Assembly (NCBI GenBank): GCA_021325335.1
Contig: JAJPHJ010000121.1
Coordinates: forward strand, 1 to 57,000
Reading direction: 5' to 3'
From: Pseudomonadota bacterium
GTDB lineage: Bacteria; Vulcanimicrobiota; Vulcanimicrobiia; Eremiobacterales; Eremiobacteraceae
DNA length: 57,000 nt
Part shown: in pieces, positions 1-8,497 of the stretch
How positions within the stretch are numbered: the first letter of the stretch is position 1
Layout: each line of letters begins with the position of its first letter
Made by a program: the position numbers and the translations under genes
Notes under the pieces: generated by a model
The model's input: the letters and a program-made list of their open reading frames with translations, nothing else
What the model was told of the DNA's origin: nothing
The model's database searches: none

Positions 1-44
1 GCGTGGCGGATCGTTCGTTGTTCAACATGAGGGAGAATTCGGAC

Positions 45-953
45 ATGGCCGGTGAGGTCAATACCCAAACCGCAGAGATCCCATCGCAAAACGGAGCGCC
101 CGCGAGCGGGGCGGCGCAAAGTCCGCAAACAGGCCCGCTCGAGGAGCTGATGCGCGCCGCTGCGGGGCTCAAAGAGCGCCCCAAAGCGTGGAGCGAAGCC
201 GGCTCGTTGCCGTGGGCAGACGAAGAATTTTCCGCGCGCTACGTGCGCCGCGCGAACTACCAAGATCTCTACGGCATGAAAGAGACCGGCGAAGAAGTCG
301 ACGAGCTCATCACCCTTCTCAACATCAAGCCGAAGGCACGCATCCTCGACCTGTGTTCGGGAAATGGCCGCCACTCCATCGCGCTGGCTCTGCGCGGCTG
401 CAAGATGACGGGTGTGGACGTTGGACCGGGTCCCGTCACCTTAGCCAAAGAGACATCGCGCAACCTAGGGTTGACCGTCGACTACCGGCAGCTGGATGCG
501 CTGACGATCTCCTTCGAAGACGCCTACGATGCCGTTTTGCTCACCTGCGGCGGCTTGTCCGATTTCAGCCCGCCGGCGGCCAAGGATCTTTTTGCGCGCG
601 TCGAGCGTGCACTCGTGCCGGGAGGGATGTTCGTCGCAGAATTTCTGGAGGACAGCTCGCCGCCCGCCGGCGACGCGCGTACCTGGCGCTTCGTCACCGG
701 TGAAAATTCTCTCTTCGCCGACGCGGCGCACCTGCAGCTTGACGAGCGCCTGTATGATAAGGACGCGAAGGCCGAAGTGACGCGCACGTATATCGTGACG
801 ACCGATGGGAAGATGCGCCAGATGGCCCGCTGCCGGCAGTACTACACGGAAGACGACATCAAGGGACTGCTGGCGCCGGGCTCGCTCGTGCTCGTCGGTT
901 TCAGCGCGGGCAGCGCGCCCGGCCACAAGCGAGTGCTCGCGAAGAAGCGTTAG
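45..953 (+). CDS. class I SAM-dependent methyltransferase
   Basis: 302-residue protein with a Rossmann methyltransferase core. Motif I (ILDLCSGNGR, about residues 100-109) binds S-adenosylmethionine; an acidic strand end (GVDVG) and a post-motif strand AVLLTCGGLSDF follow. The first 55 residues are low-complexity (Ala, Gly, Pro, Gln) and probably disordered. I chose ATG 45 because GAGGGAG at 29-35 lies at ideal distance; an open frame with a GTG start runs further upstream. The substrate cannot be read from the sequence. Transcription ends at the strong hairpin at 975-1006, and the next gene is convergent. Family confident, specific role unknown. Confidence 0.8.
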   Translation: MAGEVNTQTAEIPSQNGAPASGAAQSPQTGPLEELMRAAAGLKERPKAWSEAGSLPWADEEFSARYVRRANYQDLYGMKETGEEVDELITLLNIKPKARILDLCSGNGRHSIALALRGCKMTGVDVGPGPVTLAKETSRNLGLTVDYRQLDALTISFEDAYDAVLLTCGGLSDFSPPAAKDLFARVERALVPGGMFVAEFLEDSSPPAGDARTWRFVTGENSLFADAAHLQLDERLYDKDAKAEVTRTYIVTTDGKMRQMARCRQYYTEDDIKGLLAPGSLVLVGFSAGSAPGHKRVLAKKR

Positions 954-974
954 CCCCAGGAGATCCAAAGATGG

Positions 975-1006
975 AACCCCGCGACTCTTACGTCGCGGGG
1001 TTTTTT
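975..1006. terminator. rho-independent terminator, bidirectional
   Basis: Perfect 9-bp stem CCCCGCGAC (977-985) / GTCGCGGGG (992-1000), 6-nt loop, flanked by AA before and TTTTTT after. It lies between two convergent genes. The T run serves the plus-strand methyltransferase best; the minus-strand gene sees the same stem with only a short A/T flank. Confidence 0.85.
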
Positions 1007-1012
1007 CTACGT

Positions 1013-2197
1013 CTAGCGCAACACCGCGGGATTGGGTAATGCCGAGCCCACGTAGCTGAAACTTCCCGACGTCACTTTGTAGAAATAGATATTTGGATCG
1101 ATCGGGTCTCCGTTCGGCCGGAACGAGATATCTCCGATGACCGTGCGGAAGACGTCTTCGTCAAGTTGCCGGATGAGCAGCGTCTTGTCCGGGCTGCGCC
1201 CCTCGACCGCCGCATTGATCGCGACTTGCGCGGCGACGTACCCGAAGAGCGCGTACGCCGACAAGCGCCCGTATCGCGCTTGGTAGCGCTGCTGAAAGAC
1301 CTGCGCCGTCGGGATGAACTGCACCGGGGGCACGCAGGTTCCCACGAGCATGCCTTCCGCCGCAGGCGCAAAATCTTTCTGCGCGATGAGCGCGCTGTCG
1401 TAGAACGGACTCGTGCCGAGCGCGGGAGCGGTGACGCCTGCTTTGCGAAGCGCGATCAGCACTTTTGCCATGAGATCGGCTCGTCCCGTGATGTACAGAT
1501 AATCGGGCTGCGCGGCGACCACCTTGGCGACGGTGTCCTTGAGCGATTTGAGATCGACGTCGATCGGATAGTCGGTCACCTTGGTCTTGTTGCTTTGCAG
1601 CGATCCGACAAACGTGGTGGCGGTCGCATTGCCGAAGTCATCCTGCTCCCACACGGCGGCGACGTTCTTGGGCTTGACGCTGCGCTCGACGTAGCGCGCG
1701 CCGAGGGCACCTTCGAGCGTATCCGGCGGGCACAGACGGAACACGTTGTTATAGCCCTGCTGCGTCAGCGCGCCGAGCGACGAGGTTGGAATGATGAGCG
1801 GGATACCCGCTTCGTGATACACGTGCAGCGCAAGATACGTCTCTTGGCCGCCGATGTGGCCGATGACGATCGAATTCGTCGGATCCACGAGCGCGAATTG
1901 CGCCTCCTGCTCGGCGATGCCGGGGTCGGCTTGGTCGTCGAAGCTGCGCATGACCCAGCCGAAATCCGTCAGGGAGCGGGTCGAGTTCGCATCGTCGACC
2001 GCAGCCTGGACGCCGTTGGAAAGATCGATGCCGAGCTGGCGCTGGGGACCGGAAAGCGGAGCGACGACCGCGATGCCGACGATCTTCGTGTAGGGTGGAA
2101 ACTCATCATCGGCGCCGACCGCGCGGGGAATGACGAGGGCGCCTGTCACGACCGCAAGTGCGGCGAGAACCTTCAAGGCAGAAAGAAGACGATGCAT
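1013..2197 (-). CDS. periplasmic ABC substrate-binding protein, LivK-like
   Basis: 394 residues. The N-terminus has a basic start, a hydrophobic core of about 18 residues and an Ala-x-Gly-Ala region, a Sec signal peptide. The mature part begins with IVGIAVVAPLSGPQRQLG, the hallmark opening of the type I (Peripla_BP_6, branched-chain amino acid type) binding fold, and continues with alternating alpha/beta segments such as NSIVIGHIGGQET. The start ATG has GAGGAAG 5 nt upstream. It lies 10 nt after the ubiA-like gene on the same strand, so it is probably the last gene of a ubiD-ubiA operon. No permease or ATPase genes are nearby, so the ligand and partner transporter are unknown. Confidence 0.8.
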   Translation of the reverse strand: MHRLLSALKVLAALAVVTGALVIPRAVGADDEFPPYTKIVGIAVVAPLSGPQRQLGIDLSNGVQAAVDDANSTRSLTDFGWVMRSFDDQADPGIAEQEAQFALVDPTNSIVIGHIGGQETYLALHVYHEAGIPLIIPTSSLGALTQQGYNNVFRLCPPDTLEGALGARYVERSVKPKNVAAVWEQDDFGNATATTFVGSLQSNKTKVTDYPIDVDLKSLKDTVAKVVAAQPDYLYITGRADLMAKVLIALRKAGVTAPALGTSPFYDSALIAQKDFAPAAEGMLVGTCVPPVQFIPTAQVFQQRYQARYGRLSAYALFGYVAAQVAINAAVEGRSPDKTLLIRQLDEDVFRTVIGDISFRPNGDPIDPNIYFYKVTSGSFSYVGSALPNPAVLR

Positions 2198-2207
2198 CAG
2201 AACTTCC

Positions 2208-3065
2208 TCAGGTGATCACGACCGACGCGGCAGTCGAGACGAAGAATGCGACCGAGAACACCATGTTGGCATTGAACAATGACGCGTTGAGCGCCCGCGT
2301 GTCGCGCTGGCGCGCGACGAGCCTCGTCTCATAGAGCACGAGGAGGCCGGCGAAGACGATGCCGGCCCAGTACAGCGGTCGCGCGTGCGCGACAACCCCG
2401 AGCCAGGCGAGCGCGACCACGACCAGGCCGTGAAGGAATTCCGGGAACCATGAGGCGACCGCCACGCCGAAACGCGCGGGGATCGAACGCACGCCATGCG
2501 CGAGATCGAATTCTCGGTCCATCAGAGCGTAGAGGATGTCAAAGCCCGCGACCCAGAGCGTCACCGCGCAGAAGAGCAAAATTCCACCGAGCTCGATCTT
2601 GCCGGTGACCGCTATCCAGGCGCCGAGCGGGGCGAGCCCGTCGACGGCGCCGAGCACGAAGTGGACGGCCCACGTCCAGCGTTTGACGAGCGGGTAGAGG
2701 AGCAGCGCCGCCGCGCCGATCGGCAGAAGCGCGAGACAGAGCGGGTTGAGCTGCCAGGCCGCGATGGTCAAGAGCGCGAGCCCGGCGACGATCGCCCACA
2801 CCATCCACGCGGCGGGCAGCCTGCCGGCAGCCACTGCGCGCTGAGCGGTGCGAGGATTCTTCGCATCCAGTCGGGCGTCGAGGAGGCGATTCGCGGCCAT
2901 CGCTGCAGTGCGCGCGCCGAGCACGGCAATGGTGATCCAAGCGAGCGCGTGGAGCGATGGAATGCCGCGCGCCCCCAAGAGCGCGCCCGCATAGGCGAAC
3001 GGCAGCGCGAACAGCGTGTGTTCGAGCTTGAGTTCTTCGAGGAAGAGCCGGATCAAGCTTGTCAT
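2208..3065 (-). CDS. UbiA-family prenyltransferase (UbiA/MqnP-like)
   Basis: About 285 residues and eight or nine hydrophobic helices. It attaches a polyprenyl chain to an aromatic quinone precursor in the inner membrane. The first Asp-rich motif is NRLLDARLD (about 59-67) followed by AKNPRT, and the second is DREFDLAHGVRSIPARFG; the NR-x2-D-x3-D plus NPRT form is usual in UbiA and the futalosine-pathway enzyme MqnP. An open frame extends 30 codons further, but ATG 3065 overlaps the ubiD stop as ATGA, giving translational coupling. The UbiD neighbour supports a quinone role; I cannot tell ubiquinone from menaquinone here. Confidence 0.85.
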   Translation of the reverse strand: MTSLIRLFLEELKLEHTLFALPFAYAGALLGARGIPSLHALAWITIAVLGARTAAMAANRLLDARLDAKNPRTAQRAVAAGRLPAAWMVWAIVAGLALLTIAAWQLNPLCLALLPIGAAALLLYPLVKRWTWAVHFVLGAVDGLAPLGAWIAVTGKIELGGILLFCAVTLWVAGFDILYALMDREFDLAHGVRSIPARFGVAVASWFPEFLHGLVVVALAWLGVVAHARPLYWAGIVFAGLLVLYETRLVARQRDTRALNASLFNANMVFSVAFFVSTAASVVIT

Positions 3066-4558
3066 GTGGATGCGCGTTCGTCGAAGCCCAGTTCCTTCCA
3101 GCGCCGCGTGACGGCCTGCTTGACTTCGTCGCTCATGACGATCGTATCCGGCCATTCTCGCAGGTAGCCTTCTTCAGCGCTCTTGCGCGTCGCGTCGATT
3201 CCCAGCTTCGTGCCCAACGCAGGGATGGGCGCTGCATGATCAAGCGCGTCCACAGGCCCCGGCGCCAGCACGAGATCGCGGCCGGCGTCGACGTTGTTGC
3301 AGACAGTCCACGCGGTCTGGCTCAGGTCATGCACGTCGACGTCCGCATCCACGACCACGATATTGCGGGTCAGCATCATCATATGGCCCAAACCCCACAA
3401 CGCGTACATGACCTTTTTCGCGTGTCCGGGATAACGCTTGCGGATGGAGACGAGCACCAAGTTCTGAAAGATCCCTTCAGCCGGAAAGTTGTATTCGACG
3501 ACCTCGGGCAGCATCTGTTGGAGCAACGGAAGGAAAAGCCGTTCCGTTGCTTTGCCAAGCCAGTAATCTTCCATCGGCGGACGCCCCACGATCGTGGTCC
3601 AATAGGTCGGATTGCGGCGCCGGGTCATGCACGTGACGTGGAAGACCGGATAATCGTCGGCGAGGGAATAGACGCCGGTGTGATCGCCGAACGGTCCCTC
3701 GCGCTTGAGCTCGGCGTTGTCGACGTAGCCTTCGAGCACGAATTCGGCTTGGGCCGGCACCTCGACGTCGATCGTCTTGCAAGCCACCATCGGTACTGCC
3801 TTGTCGCGAAGAAAACCGGCGAGCAGCATTTCATCGATGCCTGCTGGGAGCGGTGCGCTGCCCGCGTACACCGTCGCCGGGTCGGCCCCGATCGCGACCG
3901 CGACCGGCATGCGCGCATCGCGGCCTGCGATGTCGGCGTGCTCTCGGCCGTGTTTGTGCCGTTGCCAATGCATGCCGGTCGTGTTCCGGTCGTACACCTG
4001 CATCCGGTACATACCCACATTGCGGATGCCGATCGCGGCATGTTTGGTGAACACGAGCGGCAAGGTGATATACGGACCGCCGTCTTGCGGCCACGTGGTG
4101 AGCACCGGCATCGTGGTGAGGTCGACCTCGCCGTCGCGCACGATCACCTCCTGACACGGAGCGTCGCGCACGAGTTTCGGTTGCAGAGCGCCAAGCTCGT
4201 TGAGGCGCAACACGAGCCCGAGTTTGTCGCTCAAGCTCTTTGGCTGCGTCATTTTCAGCAGGTCGCGAATGCGCTCACCGAGGTCGTCGAGCGAGGCGAC
4301 GCCGAGCGCGAGCTCCATACGCCTTCGAGTCGCAACGGCATTGATGAGCAGAGGGAATTGCGATCCCTTCACGTGGGTGAAGAGCAACGCTGGACCACCA
4401 TCGAGCTCTTTCACACAACGATCCGCGATCTCGGTGATCTCGAGATACGGATCCACCGGGGCATCGATTTGCTTGAGTTCGCCTTTAGACCGCAAGGCAG
4501 CGATGAAATCCCCTAGGCTCGCGTACATCGCGTCCGCGTTCTGAAATGCGCCGGACAA
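3062..4558 (-). CDS. UbiD-family decarboxylase (UbiD/MqnL-like)
   Basis: 498 residues, the usual length for UbiD, the prenyl-FMN-dependent (de)carboxylase that removes the ring carboxylate of quinone precursors. The opening LGDFIAALRSKGELKQI, the segment EGPFGDHTGVY and the stretch DYPVFHVTCMTRRRNP are typical. It requires prenyl-FMN from a UbiX-type enzyme, which is not in this window. First gene of an operon with the overlapping UbiA-like gene. The start is uncertain: TTG 4558 is listed; ATG 4528 (MYASLGDF) also fits the family N-terminus, and neither has a clear ribosome site. Confidence 0.85.
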   Translation of the reverse strand: MSGAFQNADAMYASLGDFIAALRSKGELKQIDAPVDPYLEITEIADRCVKELDGGPALLFTHVKGSQFPLLINAVATRRRMELALGVASLDDLGERIRDLLKMTQPKSLSDKLGLVLRLNELGALQPKLVRDAPCQEVIVRDGEVDLTTMPVLTTWPQDGGPYITLPLVFTKHAAIGIRNVGMYRMQVYDRNTTGMHWQRHKHGREHADIAGRDARMPVAVAIGADPATVYAGSAPLPAGIDEMLLAGFLRDKAVPMVACKTIDVEVPAQAEFVLEGYVDNAELKREGPFGDHTGVYSLADDYPVFHVTCMTRRRNPTYWTTIVGRPPMEDYWLGKATERLFLPLLQQMLPEVVEYNFPAEGIFQNLVLVSIRKRYPGHAKKVMYALWGLGHMMMLTRNIVVVDADVDVHDLSQTAWTVCNNVDAGRDLVLAPGPVDALDHAAPIPALGTKLGIDATRKSAEEGYLREWPDTIVMSDEVKQAVTRRWKELGFDERAST

Positions 4559-4617
4559 TGCCTTTCACCACAGAGGAGCAGACCGATACAAAACCTACCT
4601 GCTTCGACTGAGCAATC

Positions 4618-5136
4618 TCAGTGGGCGGCTTCGCGAAAAAACTCGGCCAGCGAAGCACGTGTTGGTGGTGATGGTTGGCCGGTTAGGAAAGCTTTGACGA
4701 ACAGATCTTGCGACGCACTAGGAGCCAAATTTGCAATGCGTCGCAAGAGGCTCAGCAAGTTGACCTCGGTGACGTATGAGGTTTCGTCGCCGAGCGCCGC
4801 CCGAAAATTGAACGAGTCGGCCACCAGAAACAGAAGTTCTTCTAAGCCGATTACGCGCAACCCGATCACAAAATGATAAAGCTCTGGCTGGGGTGACTCT
4901 ATGCGGGTATGCGGGCGAAGCTCCCGCGGCCACGTTGACGCCGCTAGAAGGTTGTACTCGGACACCTCGGCTAGGATACTCGACTCGGCGACTTTGCAAC
5001 CGCTTATTCTGGAAACTCGATCGCCCTGGACTATTTGCTCTCCCCCGGGGTCGAGCTCGACGCGAAACGTTCGTCGATCCAGATCAAATTGCAAGCTGGT
5101 AATCCGCGCGTGAGGTGGAAGCTGACCCAATCTCAT
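4618..5136 (-). CDS. hypothetical protein, 172 aa
   Basis: No family recognised. The protein reads MRLGQLPPHARITSLQF and onward: beta-rich in the first half (repeated RxTSLQFDLDRRTFRVELDP-type strands), helical in the second (VNLLSLLRRIANLAP, FVKAFL). ATG 5136 is preceded by GGAATGAGA, which decides this start; the open frame extends far upstream but only across the CopD gene in another frame. No signal peptide or membrane segment. Its DNA is visibly less GC-rich than flanking genes and it sits alone between the quinone operon and the copper cluster, so recent acquisition is possible. Real gene likely, function unknown. Confidence 0.55.
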   Translation of the reverse strand: MRLGQLPPHARITSLQFDLDRRTFRVELDPGGEQIVQGDRVSRISGCKVAESSILAEVSEYNLLAASTWPRELRPHTRIESPQPELYHFVIGLRVIGLEELLFLVADSFNFRAALGDETSYVTEVNLLSLLRRIANLAPSASQDLFVKAFLTGQPSPPTRASLAEFFREAAH

Positions 5137-5152
5137 ATTCTCATTCCACGCC

Positions 5153-7075
5153 TTAGTGAGCGTGGCCGGCATGGTTCGCCGCTGCCACCGGTATGCTTGC
5201 AACCCGCACGGCATCGGCGAGCAAGGTCGCAGTATCCGCAAGGCCACCCGCTCCGCTCGCCGTCCAGCGCGCGCGGATGTTGGCACCGCGATCGAGCATG
5301 AGCTCCGTCTCCCCGCCGTCCGTGGTGGAGCGAAACAGGGCGAGCGTTGCCCGAACATCGTTTGCGACTTCGACGATGAAGGGCCCGTTGTCGGTGGTTG
5401 GGTCGAGCCCGACAGCGACGACCTGCAATCCCGCGGCGCCAAGGCGCGGCCCCAATCCGGCCAATTGCTCAAGCCGCGCACGCGGCGCGCGCGCAGCGAA
5501 CAAGACGATAAGGACCGGTCCCTTCTTTACCATCTGGCTGAGCGTATTCTGCGCGTGGTTTTGCTCGAAGGCGAAATCCGGAAGTGGCAGCGCGGCCGCG
5601 GTCGTGACTTGCGAGCTCGCGTGGTTCGCGAGGTCGCCGGCCGCCCGCGCCACCACAAAATTGATCAGATCCCACCGCTGGTCGGGTGTCAGTTTGTCGG
5701 CGAATCCTGGCATCACCCCGTTGTCGCTGCCATGGCTCACCCACCAGAACATGTCCCCGATCTTGTGGGCGAACAGATGCGGTTCGGTCAGATTCGCCGG
5801 GCGTGTGGGCAGCTTTCGAGCGAGTGGACCGTTACCAAGACCCTCTGCTCCATGGCACACGGTGCAATTCTCTGCGTAAAGCGGCATACCGCGAGCTACA
5901 GATGGCGCTGCATAAGACTGCGTCGAAGCGTAGAAGCTCGTAGGATATGCGCGCACGATCCCCGGCCGAAGCGCGACCCAGCCGATGCCGCCGAGAACCA
6001 AAAGACCCGCGATGAAAGCGGCCGTTTCCCGGTAACGTCTCCTGTGAATAGTGAATGCCGTGAAAGCGAAACACAGGGCAAAGAGGACCACAATGACGTC
6101 AAGCATGGTTCGAGTGCTGGCTGCGATCTCGCCCGGATCGAGCCTGAACGCGAGCGGCCAGCGCGGCTCGGTGTGCAGCCCCGGGGGCAGCGTGCCGATG
6201 ATTCCGACGATGGCGAGCACGAAGACGCCGATGCTTGCCTCGATCGTCGCGTTAGCGCCCAGTTGCCGAACCGCGCGCCATCGCAGGCCCGCTTCGCTCG
6301 CGACGGTGGTGAGGCGTGGAATGAAGCGGCTCCGGTGGAGGCTCGCAACCGCAATCATCGTGGCGAACAGAGCCACTTTCACAAGCAAAAGCTGACCGTA
6401 CAACGTCCCCAGCAGCGCCGGAATGGTGCCTGCCAAAAACCACGTATTCACGAGACCCGTCAGCAGCAACGTTGCCACGCTCGTGAGCCCAAGCGTCGAA
6501 AAGCGCAACGTCGCCGCTTGCGCGACCTCAATCCCATCCGGGCTGCCGTCGTGGCCCATCACAACGAGAAAGAGGATGAGCGGCAACAGCGCGCCGAGCC
6601 AAGCGCCCGTCGCCAGTAAATGCAAGATGTCGGCGGGCAAATGGATGGCGGCAAACGGCACATTCTCGGTCGCTGCTCCGTGTCCGGCCCATGCCAAGGA
6701 CGCGATGAACGCCGCGGAAGCCAGCAATGCGATCCAGACCGCCGCGGGTTTTCGAGCGTATCCCAGCACGGCGAGACAGCCCGCGATGACGAGGACAAGC
6801 GCCGCGCGTATGAGCCAGTCCTCGCCGAAGCGCGTTTGCGTCAAGACGATTCTGAGGACGCCACCGCGCAAGACCGCGCTGAGCGGCATCCCGCTCATGT
6901 TCGAGGCGACCATGACGAGCCAAGTAGCACCGGTCGCCACTCCGACGAGGAGGCTCGACCAGGCGATCGCGAGGAGTCGTCGATCGAGCCGCGCTTGCAA
7001 ACCATGCACAGCCTGCGCGCGGCGAAACGCCGGCCCCGCGATGAAACACCAAAAGACGAACGTGCCTTCGAGCAA
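5153..7075 (-). CDS. CopD copper-resistance domain fused to cytochrome c and thioredoxin-like domain
   Basis: 640 residues counted from TTG 7075. Residues 1-360 hold about eight or nine membrane helices of the CopD/YcnJ type. A class I cytochrome c follows: haem motif CTVCH at about 403-407, axial Met at about 454 (NGVMPGF). Residues 515-640 resemble a thioredoxin/SCO fold (GPVLIVLFAARAP) but lack the Cys pair, and the tail is HAGHAH. The frame is open back to the copC stop codon (TAA, 7130-7132) and the 18 codons between read LLIATRLLHFAAATL, which looks like the true first helix; no ATG, GTG or TTG precedes TTG 7075 there, and TTG 7075 has no ribosome site. See findings. Probable inner-membrane copper import/electron-transfer protein. 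Confidence 0.75.
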   Translation of the reverse strand: MLEGTFVFWCFIAGPAFRRAQAVHGLQARLDRRLLAIAWSSLLVGVATGATWLVMVASNMSGMPLSAVLRGGVLRIVLTQTRFGEDWLIRAALVLVIAGCLAVLGYARKPAAVWIALLASAAFIASLAWAGHGAATENVPFAAIHLPADILHLLATGAWLGALLPLILFLVVMGHDGSPDGIEVAQAATLRFSTLGLTSVATLLLTGLVNTWFLAGTIPALLGTLYGQLLLVKVALFATMIAVASLHRSRFIPRLTTVASEAGLRWRAVRQLGANATIEASIGVFVLAIVGIIGTLPPGLHTEPRWPLAFRLDPGEIAASTRTMLDVIVVLFALCFAFTAFTIHRRRYRETAAFIAGLLVLGGIGWVALRPGIVRAYPTSFYASTQSYAAPSVARGMPLYAENCTVCHGAEGLGNGPLARKLPTRPANLTEPHLFAHKIGDMFWWVSHGSDNGVMPGFADKLTPDQRWDLINFVVARAAGDLANHASSQVTTAAALPLPDFAFEQNHAQNTLSQMVKKGPVLIVLFAARAPRARLEQLAGLGPRLGAAGLQVVAVGLDPTTDNGPFIVEVANDVRATLALFRSTTDGGETELMLDRGANIRARWTASGAGGLADTATLLADAVRVASIPVAAANHAGHAH

Positions 7076-7129
7076 GGTGGCCGCGGCAAAATGGAGGAGG
7101 CGGGTTGCGATAAGGAGAGGGTCGATCGC

Positions 7130-7510
7130 TTAACCCTTTCCGACTTGGAAGGAGAAGTCGCCCTCCGTCGTGTGCGTATCGACCGATAGCACGTGCCATT
7201 TCACCGTGTAGCTCCCGGTCGGCAACGGTTTTAGCTTGACCGTGAGTTCGGCGGGGTTGCTTGGATCGATCGCTGCGTTGCCGTCATTCACGGATGCTCC
7301 CGACCCATCGGTTACCGTCACCCAACTGAAAGCCGGCTCGAGCTCTTGGGTGAACCACAAGTGCAGGACCGCGGGTGAAGCCGGTACCGTGCTGCCCACT
7401 GCCGGATCGGAGTGGTCGAGAAAAGCGTGTGCCCAAAGGGGTGCGGGGGTGATAAGGAGCGCGGCGAGCACGAAGGCCGCGGCAATCGCGCGTGTGGTCA
7501 TCATTGCCAA
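7130..7510 (-). CDS. copC: CopC/YobA copper-binding protein
   Basis: 126 residues. The signal peptide ends at LWA, leaving mature N-terminus HAFLDHSDPAVGS; the first His after cleavage is the classical copper(II) ligand of CopC. The family sequence continues with LWFTQELEPAFSWVTVTD and YTVKWHVLSVDTHTTEGDFSF, whose His and Asp belong to the second half of the site. Length is normal for stand-alone CopC. Its start region overlaps the end of the upstream secreted-protein gene by about 10 nt, and the CopD gene follows in the same frame after one TAA. CopC and CopD are often fused (Bacillus YcnJ). Confidence 0.88.
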   Translation of the reverse strand: MAMMTTRAIAAAFVLAALLITPAPLWAHAFLDHSDPAVGSTVPASPAVLHLWFTQELEPAFSWVTVTDGSGASVNDGNAAIDPSNPAELTVKLKPLPTGSYTVKWHVLSVDTHTTEGDFSFQVGKG

Positions 7511-8424
7511 AGGTTCCTTTTAATGAGCGGTTTGCCAAACCAGTTCTTATAGAACGCGTCGAGAAACATGTGGAACTGAACGATCACGCCGGTGCTTTGC
7601 GCCTGCCGCGTGGCACTGGCGGCGGGTATAATCGCCTCGGCTCCTAGTTGCCACGAATTGGAATCGTAGAGAATTCCGGGCGAAATCGTCACGTCGGGTG
7701 AACCGCTGTCCGGACTGTTCATCGCGACCTCCACGATCGGCGTCATGCGCGTCAGGAACTGCGGCGCGCGCAGCGCCTTTACGTGCTGCTGCAGATAAGG
7801 CATCGAATATTGTAACGATGCCGCATACGCCCACGCACTAGGGCTCACGCTCGGTGAATCGGATAACACCCGGCTCACTTCGAATGTGAGAGCAAGGGGG
7901 CGCAGATAACCGGCGCTCAAATCACCCAGCCCCTTGCCGATGTAGAGAGTTGGCGCGGTGTTGCCGACGCTATCGATTGCGCCGGCGTTGCGCAACTGCA
8001 CGGAACCGGTTCCCGTTATTTCGCGGACCAGGCCCACCGACCACGTGAGCTCCTCGTGCTTGTAACGCTCGATGCAGGGATGTTGATCCTTGAGGGTCAC
8101 AGTGATGTTGTCCCAGCCGTTCTGGGTCGGACCATGCTGTGAGAGATAGTCACCATTGACGGCGAAGCCGAGATCTTCGGTGATCGTCTTGTCCCATTCG
8201 TAGCCGTACTGGTTGCTGGCACCCGACGGCGTCGGCGTGAGCCCGATCGTCGGCAGCGACAGCTCGTCGCTTACTCCTGGATCGTCCATCGTCAACGTGG
8301 TGGGAAAGACTCGATCTCCGCAGATGACGTGCGCCTCGGCGGCCGAGTGGAACGTCAACGTGAATGCGGCGACAGCGAGGAGCGCACAAAAAAGTTGAAG
8401 CGACAAGTTTCTCAACGGACCCAA
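7501..8424 (-). CDS. secreted protein, probable outer-membrane beta-barrel, copper cluster
   Basis: 307 residues (TTG 8424) or about 304 (TTG 8415, better distance from AGAGGA). A signal peptide ends near AEA, giving mature start HVICGDRVFPTTLTMDDPG. The body is rich in alternating-polarity strands such as LTWSVGLVREITGTGSVQLR and TISPGILYDSNSWQLGAEAI, and the protein ends FGKPLIKRNLWQ. This looks like a small outer-membrane barrel of the phenol-degradation/transporter-like type; I do not recognise a precise family. A mature N-terminal His, as in CopC, plus the overlap with copC suggest a copper-linked envelope role. Confidence 0.6.
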   Translation of the reverse strand: MGPLRNLSLQLFCALLAVAAFTLTFHSAAEAHVICGDRVFPTTLTMDDPGVSDELSLPTIGLTPTPSGASNQYGYEWDKTITEDLGFAVNGDYLSQHGPTQNGWDNITVTLKDQHPCIERYKHEELTWSVGLVREITGTGSVQLRNAGAIDSVGNTAPTLYIGKGLGDLSAGYLRPLALTFEVSRVLSDSPSVSPSAWAYAASLQYSMPYLQQHVKALRAPQFLTRMTPIVEVAMNSPDSGSPDVTISPGILYDSNSWQLGAEAIIPAASATRQAQSTGVIVQFHMFLDAFYKNWFGKPLIKRNLWQ

Positions 8425-8497
8425 TTCCTCTCAAGGAAGGCGCACAGCCGAGTATGGCCAGACGCATTGCAGGCAGCGGCGATCGGGCTGATCGCGC

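Noticed and set aside
5172-5481. Upstream part of the open frame that continues into the orphan gene
   Set aside because: It lies inside the CopD gene on the same strand in another frame; the ribosome site marks the start at 5136.
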